NCBI GenBank assembly: GCA_020736575.1
Contig: JAGPYM010000003.1
Span: 868,001-932,000 of the forward strand
From: Thelonectria olida
Taxonomy: Eukaryota; Ascomycota; Sordariomycetes; Hypocreales; Nectriaceae
Length of the DNA stretch: 64,000 nucleotides
Reading direction: 5' to 3'
Shown here: positions 35,948 to 47,099 of the stretch, in pieces
How positions within the stretch are numbered: the first letter of the stretch is position 1
Layout of the letters: each line of letters begins with the position of its first letter
Notes under the pieces: model-generated
Told to the model about the DNA's origin: nothing
The model's input: the letters and a program-made list of their open reading frames with translations, nothing else
The model's database searches: none
Program-made: the position numbers and the translations under genes

Positions 35948-36743
35948 CTACACGCCTTCGTCAATCTGTTCTGGATCCATCTTCGTCTTGATCTTGCGCA
36001 AGATGCGCGCCGGATTGCCCGCGACGACGTGAAACGGCGGCACGTCCTGCAGTCCTCATGTCAGTCTTCCACTCCTCTGAGTCTGAGGTGCTCCCTATCA
36101 AGACACATACCTTAGTGACCACGCTGCCTGCCCCCACCGTCGAGCCCCTACCCACACTGACTCCCGTGAGAATGGTCACGTTCCCGCCGATCCAGCAGTC
36201 CTCTCCGATGTGGATCTCGTTGCCCGTCTCCGGGCCCTTGAGGCCGTTGCGGACCTCCGGGTCTACCGGGTGCGTGCCGCTGTACAGCGAGACGTGCGGG
36301 CCAAAGATGGTGCGCGCCCCGACGCTGATGGTGCGCGTGTCGATCCAGGTCGAGTACGCGTTGATGAAGACGCCCTTGCCCAGCTTGACCTGCGTGCCGT
36401 AGTCCATGTACAAGCCGCCCTCTACTATCGGCTCATCATCGAACTGCGCCTCGTCGGCGGCAGCGTCGGGCAGCTCTGGTGGCAGAGGAGTGCTGTCGCC
36501 TACCAATCTAGAGGCCGGAAATGGCGAGTTAGAGACGTCGCGATCCGAGAGCTGCTGGGAGAGCACTCACTCTCTCCAAAGACGCACCGTTTCTCGTCGC
36601 GATGCTACGCCAGCAGCGTCGTTGTACGCGCGCAGAGCTGCCTTACATCTCGCGCGCTCAGCAACGAGCTCAGGCACAAAGGCGTGGTAGAGCTCACCAC
36701 GCTGCATCTTCTGCTTGTTTTCCGAGAGGGGAGGAGCTTCCAT
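35948..36743 (-). CDS. Sugar O-acetyltransferase (maltose/galactoside acetyltransferase type)
   Basis: Exons 36743-36571, 36507-36111 and 36046-35948 give 222 residues; introns of 63 and 64 nt carry GTGAGT/TCTAAC and GTATGT signals. The N-terminal Mac domain is visible (MQRGELYHAFVPELVAERAR). A left-handed beta-helix of hexapeptide repeats follows, with the active-site region SLYSGTHPVDPEVRNG containing the expected catalytic His, and the tail segment IGEDCWIGGNVTILTGVSV, GSTVGAGSVVTKDVPPF and VVAGNPARIL, hallmark LbH_MAT_GAT motifs. It should transfer acetyl from acetyl-CoA to a sugar hydroxyl in the cytosol as a trimer; the sugar is unknown. An acidic Pro/Ala-rich insert near residues 60-85 separates the two domains and is longer than in bacterial enzymes. 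Confidence 0.9.
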
Positions 36744-37363
36744 GGCTGAGTGCGTAGTGGCCCAGTGGGATAATACGTAAGTATACGAAGTAAATGCCTC
36801 TTTGAATAACGAGTCGTGGAGGATTCGAATGGTCCGATCGTGGACGAATACATAGCGCCGATCCTTGTGCCTTAATTTTCTGGCATCCACAACCCTAGAG
36901 CACCCAATAACTTCAACGACTGACATTGCCCTTGTCACTTTTGTCCAGATTATCCATGGGTTGCATCTTGTAAGTCTTCTGAAGGACGCACAAATGAATT
37001 AAATTTTCCATGCTGCAAAACCCCCTGTCCGAGACATGCGGAACCACGGGAGTCTTGGATAGACCAGAAAACCAGGTACTCCAATGGAATCTCTGTTGTT
37101 GTTATTCACACTCTACGTATAGTTAACTCTATTTTCGCGAATTCCATCCTTGAAAGCGGAGGGAGGATGCTTTCTTGATGTCAGAGACTCGAACGTTTTC
37201 GTAGCTTTCAACCATCTATTCAAGTTGGACCTAACTCGTGCCATCCCACCCACCGCGGCTCTCGTTCATGTTGTTCCTCGAATCTTTGTTAAGATCATAA
37301 TAGAAGATAACCAAGCTACGATGAGTTCCCGTGAATGCACTTCTATCTACTCTCAGCTTCGGT
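36744..37363. other. Promoter of the acetyltransferase gene / 3' side of the regulator gene
   Basis: No supported feature was seen. The genes on both sides are on the minus strand. Confidence 0.5.
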
Positions 37364-38542
37364 TTAGCCAATCTGTACATTTTCCCTGGGCCACTGCAGC
37401 CATGTTTCCCACCCTGGACCTAGAGCAGACATGATACTCTCCAACAGCCGAGCACCCACTGAACCGAATATCCAGTGATTTCTACACCAAGAAAGAACGA
37501 CGGCAAAGTGAGCCAGCACAAGGAGAGCTTCTGGTCTTTTCTTCTGAACGCAGGCTAGATACTCGGGCGATACGAGCTGGGGCCAAGAAAAGGCAATGGT
37601 AAAGTAATGCTCCGTGGCGGTCTTGGGGTCCATGTCGTCTTTGATATTGAATGCCCATTGTATCCTCGCAATAGCCTCGCTGCACCCTGCCTTCTCGGCG
37701 TCGTCAAGCCCGAGGCTGTCTTGGACCAAGGATATCAACTTGGAGGTGTGAGCGCCAGTTCCCAGGTTTTCAGCGGTGGTTTCACCCTGTCGGAAAAGCG
37801 CACGATGTTCGGATTCGAGCAAGAATCGCCATGCGCCCATGACGACGACACGAAGACCGCGATACACTTTCAAGTAATGTAGGAAGCCTGAGAGGATATC
37901 TACATGATCGTCATCAGTCGGCAGGTCGCTGAGCAAGTGATTGCCGAGCACCCAACTGAAGAAGGCGACTTGCAGGCAGTTGTCTCTGCTGGGTTTGACC
38001 TGTGCGCGGGTGAAGAGCGAAAGGGCGTGGGTTTGCAAGCAACTGGCTTGATGGAGATAGAAAGCCCTCTGATCTGGCTTGATTATGGCAAGATGCCGCG
38101 CAGCAAACGCCAACAGCTCATTCATGAGATAATCGCAGCCCAAGGCTTGTTGGACAAGTTGTTCAGGGGAAATGGTATGGGTCAAGGGAAGAACAGGGGC
38201 GAGACCCATGCCTCCGGAGGAGAAGAGATGGAACATGAGGTCCATCTGCACCATGTTGGCTGGCGGAACATCTATGGGGTCCGGTTCTACATCGGACCGC
38301 ACTTGAGATGAGGTGCTGGAGGGCGCCGGGGACGCGACGGGGATGTTGGCAGTGAGACCGGCGAATGAGCATTGTCTCTCCGTCCTGGAGCAGTTCAGGC
38401 AGCTTGGGCGGGACTCGTCGCACTATTCGAGTTAGTGAGGTGAAGACTCAATGGAGGGAGATAATGGACGTACCTTGATGTGTCTCTTCTTACACTCGGA
38501 ACACCCGAGGCGAGATTTGCGGTGGGAGCGACGAGGATTCAT
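37364..38542 (-). CDS. Zn2Cys6 transcription factor, sterol-uptake-control (Upc2-like) type
   Basis: Two exons (38542-38474 and 38422-37364) give 375 residues; the 51-nt intron splits the DNA-binding domain. The cluster is C-x2-C-x6-C-x6-C-x2-C-x6-C, starting GCSECKKRHIKCDESRPSC, preceded by basic MNPRRSHRKSR. A short Ser/Pro linker leads to the ligand-sensing-type region beginning MDLMFHLFSS and ending WETWLQWP, the layout of proteins annotated as sterol uptake control protein 2 in many fungi. It should bind CGG-type sites in the nucleus; ligand and targets are unknown. It starts about 0.7 kb from, and divergent to, an RTA1-family gene. Confidence 0.85.
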
Positions 38543-39257
38543 TTCCAGTGGCCACTGACGAGCGTCGAGGGGAGTACCGGTCACAACCCACAGATGTACC
38601 GATTACAGGACGGATTGGCATTGACCAGCCTGCAACATGGTAAACGGGTGCCTGAAGTCTCTCTGATGGCGACGGCCAGGCTGCCGCTTTGTCGACTGTG
38701 GCTGAGTTTGGGTATGGTTCGTCTCGACTCCTCTCCAAGTCCGCAGTCTCCCACTAACCAGACGATGGAAGGCTTCAGGGGGGTATCAAGACACGGGGGA
38801 TTCGTCATCAGGGCTTGAAGAAGCTGCAAAGAACCAAACAAGGCGACTCCATATTTGATAGAAAGGAGTTGGAATTGGGTTGGCTGTATCCACCAAAGAC
38901 GAGACCATGACCATGATACCGTCTGTGTGCGAACGAGTTGCATGTCACTCTCCATTCGCACCAATCAAAGCCATCTCTGTCCGCGGATACGAAGCGGGAT
39001 TTAGCTTCGTTCCTTGTCAGCCAATCGGGTCGCTTTGGGTGCGTGGAAAGGGAAGTGGATGGCCCCCTGTCACTATCGCGATGGCTTCTTTTGCCCAGGC
39101 GCGAAAAAATGAAAGAGTTGGCTGCATATTCGAATATTTATATGGAATAAAAATGCCCCCAACATGATGGAAGTGTTCATTCTCCCAAGTCGTTCTTCAT
39201 CCAGCAACTCGGTTCATCACTGCGCTATTCACCACGCCACCTCGAATCATCACCACC
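38543..39257. promoter_or_regulatory. Shared bidirectional promoter, Zn2Cys6 regulator / RTA1 gene
   Basis: The 715 bases separate two divergent start codons and must contain both promoters. No specific operator could be named with confidence. Confidence 0.5.
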
Positions 39258-40160
39258 ATGGCCGAACTAAAACCTTTTCGCGGCGATTACTACCTCTGGA
39301 ATTACCTCCCCAGCAAACCAGCCGCAGTCATATTCCTTCTTTTATTTCTTGTTGTCACGGGGGCTATAGCGTGGCGCATGTACAGGACAAAGACATGGTA
39401 CTGCTCCGTCTTTGTCATTGGAGGTCTCTGTAAGTCCCAACCAACCGCATCATCCATCACATTCATGTTGATCACTGGAGAGAGCTAAACAAGGATCGCC
39501 GCAGTCGAAGTCATAGGCTACGCAGGCCGCGCCAGCGCATACGACAAGACGGACAAGCTGATGCCCTACGTGATTCAAAGCACCTACATCCTACTCGCGC
39601 CCGCCCTCTTTGCCGCGTCCATCTACATGGTGCTCCGACGTGTCATCATCCAGGCCCACGCCGAAACGCACTCGATCATTCCCGTCAAGTGGTTGACCAA
39701 GATATTTGTGCTCGGCGATGTTCTGTCGTTTCTCGTCCAGGGAGGCGCCGCAGGGATGATGGTCGTGAGTGACCTGGCCAAGACGGGGCAGAACATTGTC
39801 ATTGCTGGCTTGTTTATACAGATTGTTGTTTTTGGCTTCTTTGTAGTTACGACAGTCACCTTTCAGCTACGGATGAGAGAATGCCCGACGCGGGAGTCTG
39901 AAGATCCAAATGTGCCGTGGGAGGCACGCATCTACATGCTCTACGCCGTGAGCGGCTTGATCATGGTGCGATCAGTGTTCCGGGTGGTTGAGTTTATCAT
40001 GGGACACGATGGGTATTTGCTTCAGCACGAATGGCCTCTTTATCTTTTCGATTGCGTGTTGATGTTTGCCGTCATGGTCATCTTCTTTGTCCGGTATCCT
40101 GCGCCAGGGGCTCTTCAGGGTTGGAAAGATGGCATCATTCCTCTTCGGTCGGTGGGATAG
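39258..40160 (+). CDS. RTA1-family membrane protein (lipid-translocating exporter-like)
   Basis: Two exons (39258-39429 and 39505-40160) give 275 residues. The 75-nt intron has a GTAAGT donor and a CAG acceptor, and rebuilds the family block FEVIGYAGRA. About seven hydrophobic helices are visible, including AVIFLLLFLVVTGAIAW, YILLAPALFAASIYMVL and the HxxxP/FVLGDVLSFLVQGG region (FVLGDVLSFLVQGGAAGMM), then RSVFRVVEF, a core RTA1 motif. Yeast relatives (Rsb1, Rta1, Pug1) move or confer resistance to sphingoid bases, aminocholesterol or haem precursors at the plasma membrane. The exact substrate here is unknown. The divergent regulator may control it. Confidence 0.92.
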
Positions 40161-41822
40161 AGTTGTTGGGGTGTTTTTGGAGGCAGGCAGAAGTAGTTTT
40201 CTTAGGTCGAGGGAATAAAAATAGGAGTCTCGCATGTTTCTGTCCATTGGGTCCAGTACACCGTCTACGAGACAGCCAATACGCAGGTCGACGTTTGAAC
40301 TCAGCCTCCTTGAGCGAGTGCCTTCTAGCCAGGTCCTTTCGCCAGACCCTCGGCTAACCAGGTCCGTCGCTAACAATGGGACGGGCTAGACACGATGCTA
40401 GGGTTGATCAGGAAGTGTTCACCCCCACAAAGACGGCCCCTCCTGTGGAAGCTTGGCTGGCTTGGCTGGCTTGGCTCAGCAGGTTATCTCTCGAGCTTGT
40501 TCTGGACTGTCTAAGCCACATCCCCACGCCAAGCAAAGCCGCGATGATGCGGAAGATGTTTGGCCCAGCGGGTGGCCGGCAGGTTCCGGCTGCCATGCAA
40601 CAGGAACTGAGGCGGTGCAGACGGCCCCAGCTCTGCTTCGCAGTACGTGAGACGTCTCTCAGCGAGTCCCGGTCTCGGCTGTCACTGCAGCACGGCTGTG
40701 GGCCGCCGTCGATCGCATTCCAATGGTGAGAGGCATGAATCAGGCCAGAGAGGCTGCACGTCTGGATCCCTCTGCGCGGAGCCAGTGGCTGTTATTGCAG
40801 TGGGTGAAATCGCGCCCGCATCGCCACATGTCATGATTTTCGCCGTTAGAGCCAACAGCATTCTCGATGGTAGCGGAGCCCAATTTGACCGCCCAACTGC
40901 CGGCGATTTCCTGTTGGAGCTTGACCATCAACCAAACATGCAGGGAGAGAAATGTTGAGGAATTTCAGCATGTTACGACCAGGCCTATCACACACAGGCG
41001 TCGTAGCAGCACTCAGTCGAAACCAGGCTTGGATGGAGATCTTCAATCTGCCCCTGTCGAGCCGGCCGCGCCCCCGTCGACCCCCGTCGCCATCCCTGCT
41101 AGGCCGCCTTTCCAGAAGGATCAATTTTCGGATACAGTCTACGACGACGGTCCCAATGCATGTGCTCGGCGTTGAGACTGATCAAGCTTCAATTGAGGCC
41201 GACGTACGACAGAATAATGGGGGGTTTCACGCTCTCCTCACGCATAACTTTTCCATGTCTAACCTCGATAAACGGGCTGCCTTCATTCGTCCATCTCATA
41301 CACTGCCTGCCCTCAGCCTTGCATTGTGTAAATTACCGGCACAAGACCTTCAAGACCAACTGTCCAACCAACTGTCCCACGCCCCCTTACCTCCATCCCT
41401 GTTTTTATCTAGGTGCCTGCAAAGGCTAAGGACATTGACGAGCATGGAAGCGCCCATGTGGCACTCCTGTTTTACCTAGAACCCCGTCCCAGAGCACAAG
41501 ACAAATCCAGAAATTACCGGCCATGTACAGCCACCACCACCACCACCAACAAGTGCATTATTACGTGTCGCTACATCCATTTCATTGTCCCTCGTCGAGC
41601 AATTTAGCGACTTACCCCCAGGGCCTGGCCCACTGATGTACCCTGTGGCGTAGCCGGGGGTGGTCTAGATGGGACGGAGAGGCTTCCACAGTCGCGAAAC
41701 CTACTGAACCCTGAGCCTGAACCTACGTGTGCAAATGTTTCATTACATACATAGCCTGACCCGTCGCCCAGTTCTGCGTCTTAAATTCCTGACTGTAAAA
41801 TGATGCCTCGATATTCGAAAAT
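40161..41822. other. Intergenic region between RTA1 gene and glycosyltransferase gene
   Basis: No supported gene. Short repeats (GGCTT units near 40,450 and CCA triplets near 41,530) are present. The last few hundred bases should be the promoter of the glycosyltransferase gene. Confidence 0.5.
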
Positions 41823-43524
41823 ATGTCTTCAAAAGAGCCCTTTCCTGGCACAGCCGTGTCACTGTCATGTTGTTCCAGCCTTTACATCTTCATAGCAAGG
41901 AGAAATGCTAGAAAGGCTCTTTTATTAGTCACAGCCCTGCTCGGCCTGTCATTATTTCTTTACTCAGTATTATCCCCCCTCTCACCCTCATCAACCTGCA
42001 CTGGACTAACATTTGAAATCATAGATGTTCAACCGAGTCACATCCCCATACAACGTCCACAGGATACCAATACATGAAGACCCCAGCTTAAGCGTAAAAG
42101 ATATTTCACCGGGACAGCGGAAACTCGTCATCATTCTCCCAGCAGACCGTTCGAGCCCCGATCTCTGCAAAGTCATCAGCAGCGCCGTTGCCTTGGGCTA
42201 TCCCGCACCAGTCATCGTCAACTGGAAAACCGACTTTCACACTGAGGAAGCCGGCATCGGGCCTTCTCAGCTTGGTAAAATCACCGGCACTCTACAGTAC
42301 CTGGAATGGGCAACGAGCGAGGAAGCTTCCAAAGATGAGAAGCTGGGTGAGGACGATTTGGTCTTAATGCTGGACGCTCACGATGTCTGGCTGCAGCTCC
42401 CCCCCAGCGTCCTGTTGCATCGATACTTCAAAGCCAACGAACGAGCGAACAAGCAGCTTGCACGAGAATACGGCTTCTTTGATAAGACGGTCATGGAACA
42501 AACGATAATCGTCTCGGCCCAAAAAGGCTGCGTTGCACCACGAGACTCTGTGTCGAACCTTCACTGCAACGACATACCAGAGAGCACGCTCCCGCCAAAC
42601 GTGTACGGCTTCTTCACAGACTTTTGGAAACTCAGATGGCGCTTCATGAGGCCCAGATACGTCAACAGCGGCAGTTTCATGGGGCCGGCCGGCGACATGC
42701 GAAAATATTTCCGTCGCGTCAAGGAGAGAATGGACGCAGACGTCGGGTTGTTGGGTCCGGACGGCGAGCTCGGCGGCGATCAGGGGATCTTTGCCGAAGT
42801 GTTCGGAGAGCAGGAGGTCTGGCGCCAACGGGTTCGGAGACAGCACGACGAGAACGACGACTGGAAGGACGCAGCGGTGGTGCAGCTCCGAGACAAGTTC
42901 GAGTACCACATTGGCCTGGACTACGCGCAAGATCTGTTCTACCCTACGTGCTATGCCGAGGACGATGGCTACTTTGTCTCCCTCGACGACAGCGAGGCCG
43001 TGGAGGAGGAGTCGAAGAGACTCGGCGTCTGGACGCCACGAATCGACGGAGTTCCTAGCGACATCCAGGAAGCAAAACGACCGCTCGAGATACTCATGGG
43101 CGAGATCCAGACGAACCACTCCTGGGGCCATGTGCCGCTCTACGCAGACGTCTGGACGACCGCGATCCCCGTGGCGTTACACCACAACGCCTGGAAAAAC
43201 GGCCTCAAGAGCCGTCGTGCGACGTGGTGGGACAAGACGTGGTACTTCCCGTACCTGCGTCATCTCCTGCACGCCCATTCACAGCCGAACGGAACAGCTC
43301 CCCTGGCGACGCTCCCGGCACGAAACGAGAGCCTACGAATCGTGGCGTACGACGAAAAGCGCAAGTTCCGAGCGCCGCTGCTGTTTGGGCAGCACAAGGT
43401 GAAGAAGACGTGGGTGCTTCGCGCGTCGGACTGGGATACGGTGTGCAGGAATGATAATGAGGCGGCCGAGGCGGAGAGGCATTGGTATGATGAGGTGTTT
43501 AGGGATAGGAGGGGTCCGTTGTGA
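41823..43524 (+). CDS. Type II membrane glycosyltransferase, PLOD/collagen-glycosyltransferase-like
   Basis: Exon 1 (41823-41966) encodes a cytosolic tail and a signal anchor (ARKALLLVTALLGLSLFLYS). A 58-nt intron (41967-42024, branch GACTAAC) joins it in frame to exon 2 (42025-43524), giving about 547 residues. The domain shows a DxD-like motif in DLVLMLDAHDVWLQLP, then YVNSGSFMGPAGDMRKYF and GGDQGIFAEVFGEQE, as in the glucosyltransferase domain of lysyl hydroxylases and related fungal proteins. It probably acts in the Golgi lumen on glycoproteins or glycolipids; donor and acceptor are unknown. Exon 1 rests on splice signals and frame only and is less certain than exon 2. Confidence 0.72.
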
Positions 43525-43753
43525 TTGTAACTACCTAGCCTAGTAGTTCTTTCCTTCGAGTTAGATAACATATAAGAAATAAGATGTATATGAAACACTG
43601 TAATGCAAGTGTATGTTTTCGTTAAATCAGCCGTCCGGTTCTCATCATCAACTTATCGGCCGACTCCCGTATCAAGTTGTCAACACAAAGACCGATTCAA
43701 GGGTGTACTGTAAGCTTGGGTTGTTGATCCAAACATTCAATTACATGAAAACT

Positions 43754-46300
43754 TCAAGGGAGCCAAGACCCACCTTCAGGAGGCATTCCTGAATCATCCA
43801 CCCACCCCCCCATGTTTGAACCGTATGTCGAGTCTTCTCCTTCTTTAGTGTTCCCAACCTGCCAGTTAGGATCCAGGTCCCATCCTGGGGGGAATACGCT
43901 ATCAACAAGACCGAGTAGTGCATCACCGGCGGGTGGTTGGTCGAGAAGCTGGGCAGAGGGCTGGTCTTGTGAAGGTAGCGGGTTAACACCCTTCTGTAGC
44001 ATGTAGCCTCTCAGAGTCTCCAAGCTTTCTTCATGCACAATGTCCACCAATCGTTGTTTGGCATGTTCCGCCATGATCTGAAACTCGGCGTTCAGCTTGA
44101 CGAGAACTCTTCTCGGCAGGTGATCCTTAAGGTACGTCTCATATTCTTGCGGGTCGATGAGGTGTGATAGACCCGCTGAAGTTGATAGCGTTTCGAAAAC
44201 TGATAGTGTTAAGGAGACGAAGCAATTTGACCAAACAGATTGATTCCTTACAAGGCCCAGGGATTGATCCCTCATCGATATCTGGGAAAAGAACCATGTA
44301 TATCTCTCCCCATGTCTGTGTGATGGTTGCTCCAGGCGCATGGCGCACCTTGCTAATGTCGTCCATTTGAAACTGGGTTACAAAGCCATTGGAGATCTGA
44401 ATCGGTCTCACTTCGCATGGCTCTCGGGCTCGCATATGCTCGTGAAGCAAAGAATTTGCATCGAATTGCTCACCACATCGCCCACAGGTGCGTTCCTTAA
44501 AGTGTCGTCGCCGTAAGTGTTCCCTAAAAGACGCTTAGCAAACCTATGGGGTACAGAACCGGCATTTCAATATGAGAGCAACTTACTTCATCCGATGAAT
44601 ACCGTCAAATCCTGGACCGACGCAAGTCCTCCAAGTTGAAAATTCTTGAGGATATCGCTTCATAAAGGGGCAAGCAATCTTTTCCTTCAATGGTGCGTCG
44701 ACTTTCAGTCGCTTTTTGGCAGGCTGTCTGCCGCCTTGTCCGTCGCCAGGCATCTCGGAATCGTTCTCGTCATCGCCGCGCCGTAGTGGTCTTTTCCCTT
44801 TGTTTAAAGACCTTCCCGAGTCTTTGTCAGTCGTCGGCTGTTGTTCCGAACCGTGTCGTCGGCCTGAGCCTGACGCAGCGCCTGATGTCTGGCATTTCAG
44901 AAAGTCGAGCTGCTCATCAATCAACTTTCCAAAGAAGGCAAATAGGTGGTTGGTAATCTTCTCAGCTCGCTCACTCGACAAGACAGCTGAGATGACGTCG
45001 GTTTCTGGAGTCATCGACCGGTCCGATGTCGAGGAATCCAATGTGTTTGGCGTTGAAGAAGGTGAGGGCGACTGGTTTTCAAAGGTAGCTTCCTTTAATG
45101 GTACAGACTTCTCGAAGGCTCGCTCAAGCGAGTCCTGATTCGCGTCTTCGTCAGGTCCGGTGTTCTTTGACCCATCTTGCTGCACCTTGGCCTTGTTGAA
45201 GGATGAGAAGGATCCGGGTATTTTTCGATCAAGAAGGGGCCGAGTATCAGATGCAAGCAAGGGATATGAGAAGCTACTAGAGTCTGTAGAGCCGAATGAC
45301 ACAACTAAGCCCCTCGGCTCTGATATTTGAGCCTGGATCTGGTCCTCGTTGTCTTGATCACCAACTTCGGATGAGGGTGGAGCCACATATCCAGAGCCAC
45401 GCGAACCATGCAGCAGATCAACATCACCAGGTACCCTTCCCGGTGATGGTAGTCTCTTCGTGTCAGATTGAAGCAACGTCTTCGAAACCCAGCGCGTCAG
45501 AAAGCCGTTGGGGTCCAGACCGGCCTCCAAATGCGGACCAGCCTTATAGTCAGAGTCACCCTCGTGTATCAATGGCCCTGATTGACCATTTTCATGCTCT
45601 TCTAAGACGCCAGGAGGGGCAAGAAATGCCACGATTTCGTCAACAGTATCTTCCACTGAGAGGTTTTTGACGAGAATGTTACGCAAGAAATAACGTAGTT
45701 CCGTCTCATCCCAGTCTTCGGTTTCTTGCTGAGTTTTGACAGATGAAACCCCAATAGTAGTTGTGTCTTCTTTGGTATCCGTTGGGCAGTCTACTGCATA
45801 ATGAAGCTTCCAGTAACGCCTTCAACAATTAGCAATGGGATGCATCTAGAGACGTAAGTTTCTGTTGGTTGACCTACTTGTTCTTTCTATACCGCCGCAA
45901 ATGCCGCCCTAACGAGTCGAGTCTATCGAACTGTGCGCCACAACGACATTCAAACTTGGAACGGGCATGTGTAGCTCGGAGTCTCCTACATACAAGCTCA
46001 GACTTCTAGTTTTTACCATCATAGAGATACTCGCATGCCTACCTCCGCTGCGTTAATACCCTTGATATGTGCTTTGGCACACGCAAGCTGGCGTTTTGCG
46101 AGCCTACTGGACTTTCCATTTATACTGGAGTCAACCTGGCCGCAGATGATGGAATGAATGATAAAAGGAGAGTCACGAAACCAGGTTTCAATGGAGGCGG
46201 GATAGAATAAAAACATGGGCAGGTGCGCCACAATGGAAGGAGACTGACGGCTGACGCGCAAATGCGCACATCGCGAGCGCGCTTTCCTGCAACCCAGCAT
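43754..46300 (-). CDS. C2H2-type zinc-finger protein (fungal-specific), N-terminus uncertain
   Basis: Supported exons are 46005-45878, 45819-44587, 44523-44252 and 44199-43754 (693 codons in one continuous frame). The middle exon border restores the fungal motif ACPFMKRYPQEFSTWRTC, GFDGIHRMKEHLRRRH and RTCGRCGEQF with LLHEHMR, a pattern shared by many uncharacterised fungal C2H2 proteins. An upstream finger-like segment reads FECRCGAQFDRLDSLRRHLRR. Long acidic Ser/Pro-rich linkers lie between. An upstream exon (46300-46043) is needed because the second exon lacks a Met; joining it requires a 37-nt intron with a weak acceptor, so the real start is open. Nuclear regulator by inference; no target is known. 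Confidence 0.65.
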
Positions 46301-47099
46301 CAGGTCACGGGGCTAAGCCACAATGCTGGTGTGGCAAAGGTACGAAGTAATTATCAGTGACATGTTGAAACCGCTTGAAGTCCGAGAGAGGGAATGTTGT
46401 CATGACTTTCTTTCTCCTCACGAAATATAGGCCCTCAATTATCGCCCTCACTTCGTAATGACTACCTACAGAGTAGTAGCAAGTCACTGCGCAGGCAATG
46501 AATGGCATTGCCTCTTTATAGCTTAGGTTGCTGCCGCAAAGATGGAGACAAGTATTCCGAAATGCCGCATTATTAATGGTAGCAATCTTGTCGGTGTGCA
46601 TCGGAACTTCTCCATTTGGATCGGAACCGAATTGAGATTGATCCAACGTCTTCCCCAGTTTTTTGTTTCAAGCATTAATATTTTATTGGCTGCGGCTTTC
46701 GACATATCGTGACGCCAAGTCTTACCAGAGTGGGAGATATTTCCCGCTGTACATCTTGAACCTTCTCACGAGCTTCAGCTTCTTCTTCTTTTGTCAAAAC
46801 ATATTTCGCTGTCATTTCATGCTATGATCCCATAATCAATCTTCCAGCGCTCAAGTGCCTTCACAAACTCCAGAAATCTCGAGACGCTGATTCGACCTTT
46901 CCGACCTTCGGGACTGTTCCGATGGGTGCTCTGTGGAGACACTCTCCAGCATCTCATCTAAGTCCCTAGACTACACAGCAGCAGATTAAGGCGTTCCGAT
47001 TTCCGCGTGCCCGAGACCAGGTTGTGCTTCACCGTATCTGGAATTCATCCTTCTCGCACTCGCAGCTCGCAGAATAATCCATTACTTTGAGATTTCGAC
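46301..47099. other. Divergent intergenic region
   Basis: This holds the promoters of the zinc-finger gene and the PEX11-like gene. A minus-strand frame (46305-46646) shows no known motif, but it could contain an extra 5' exon of the zinc-finger gene. Confidence 0.4.

Noticed and set aside
42364..43131. 255-codon minus-strand frame
   Set aside because: It lies wholly opposite the glycosyltransferase exon, whose frame carries the conserved motifs.
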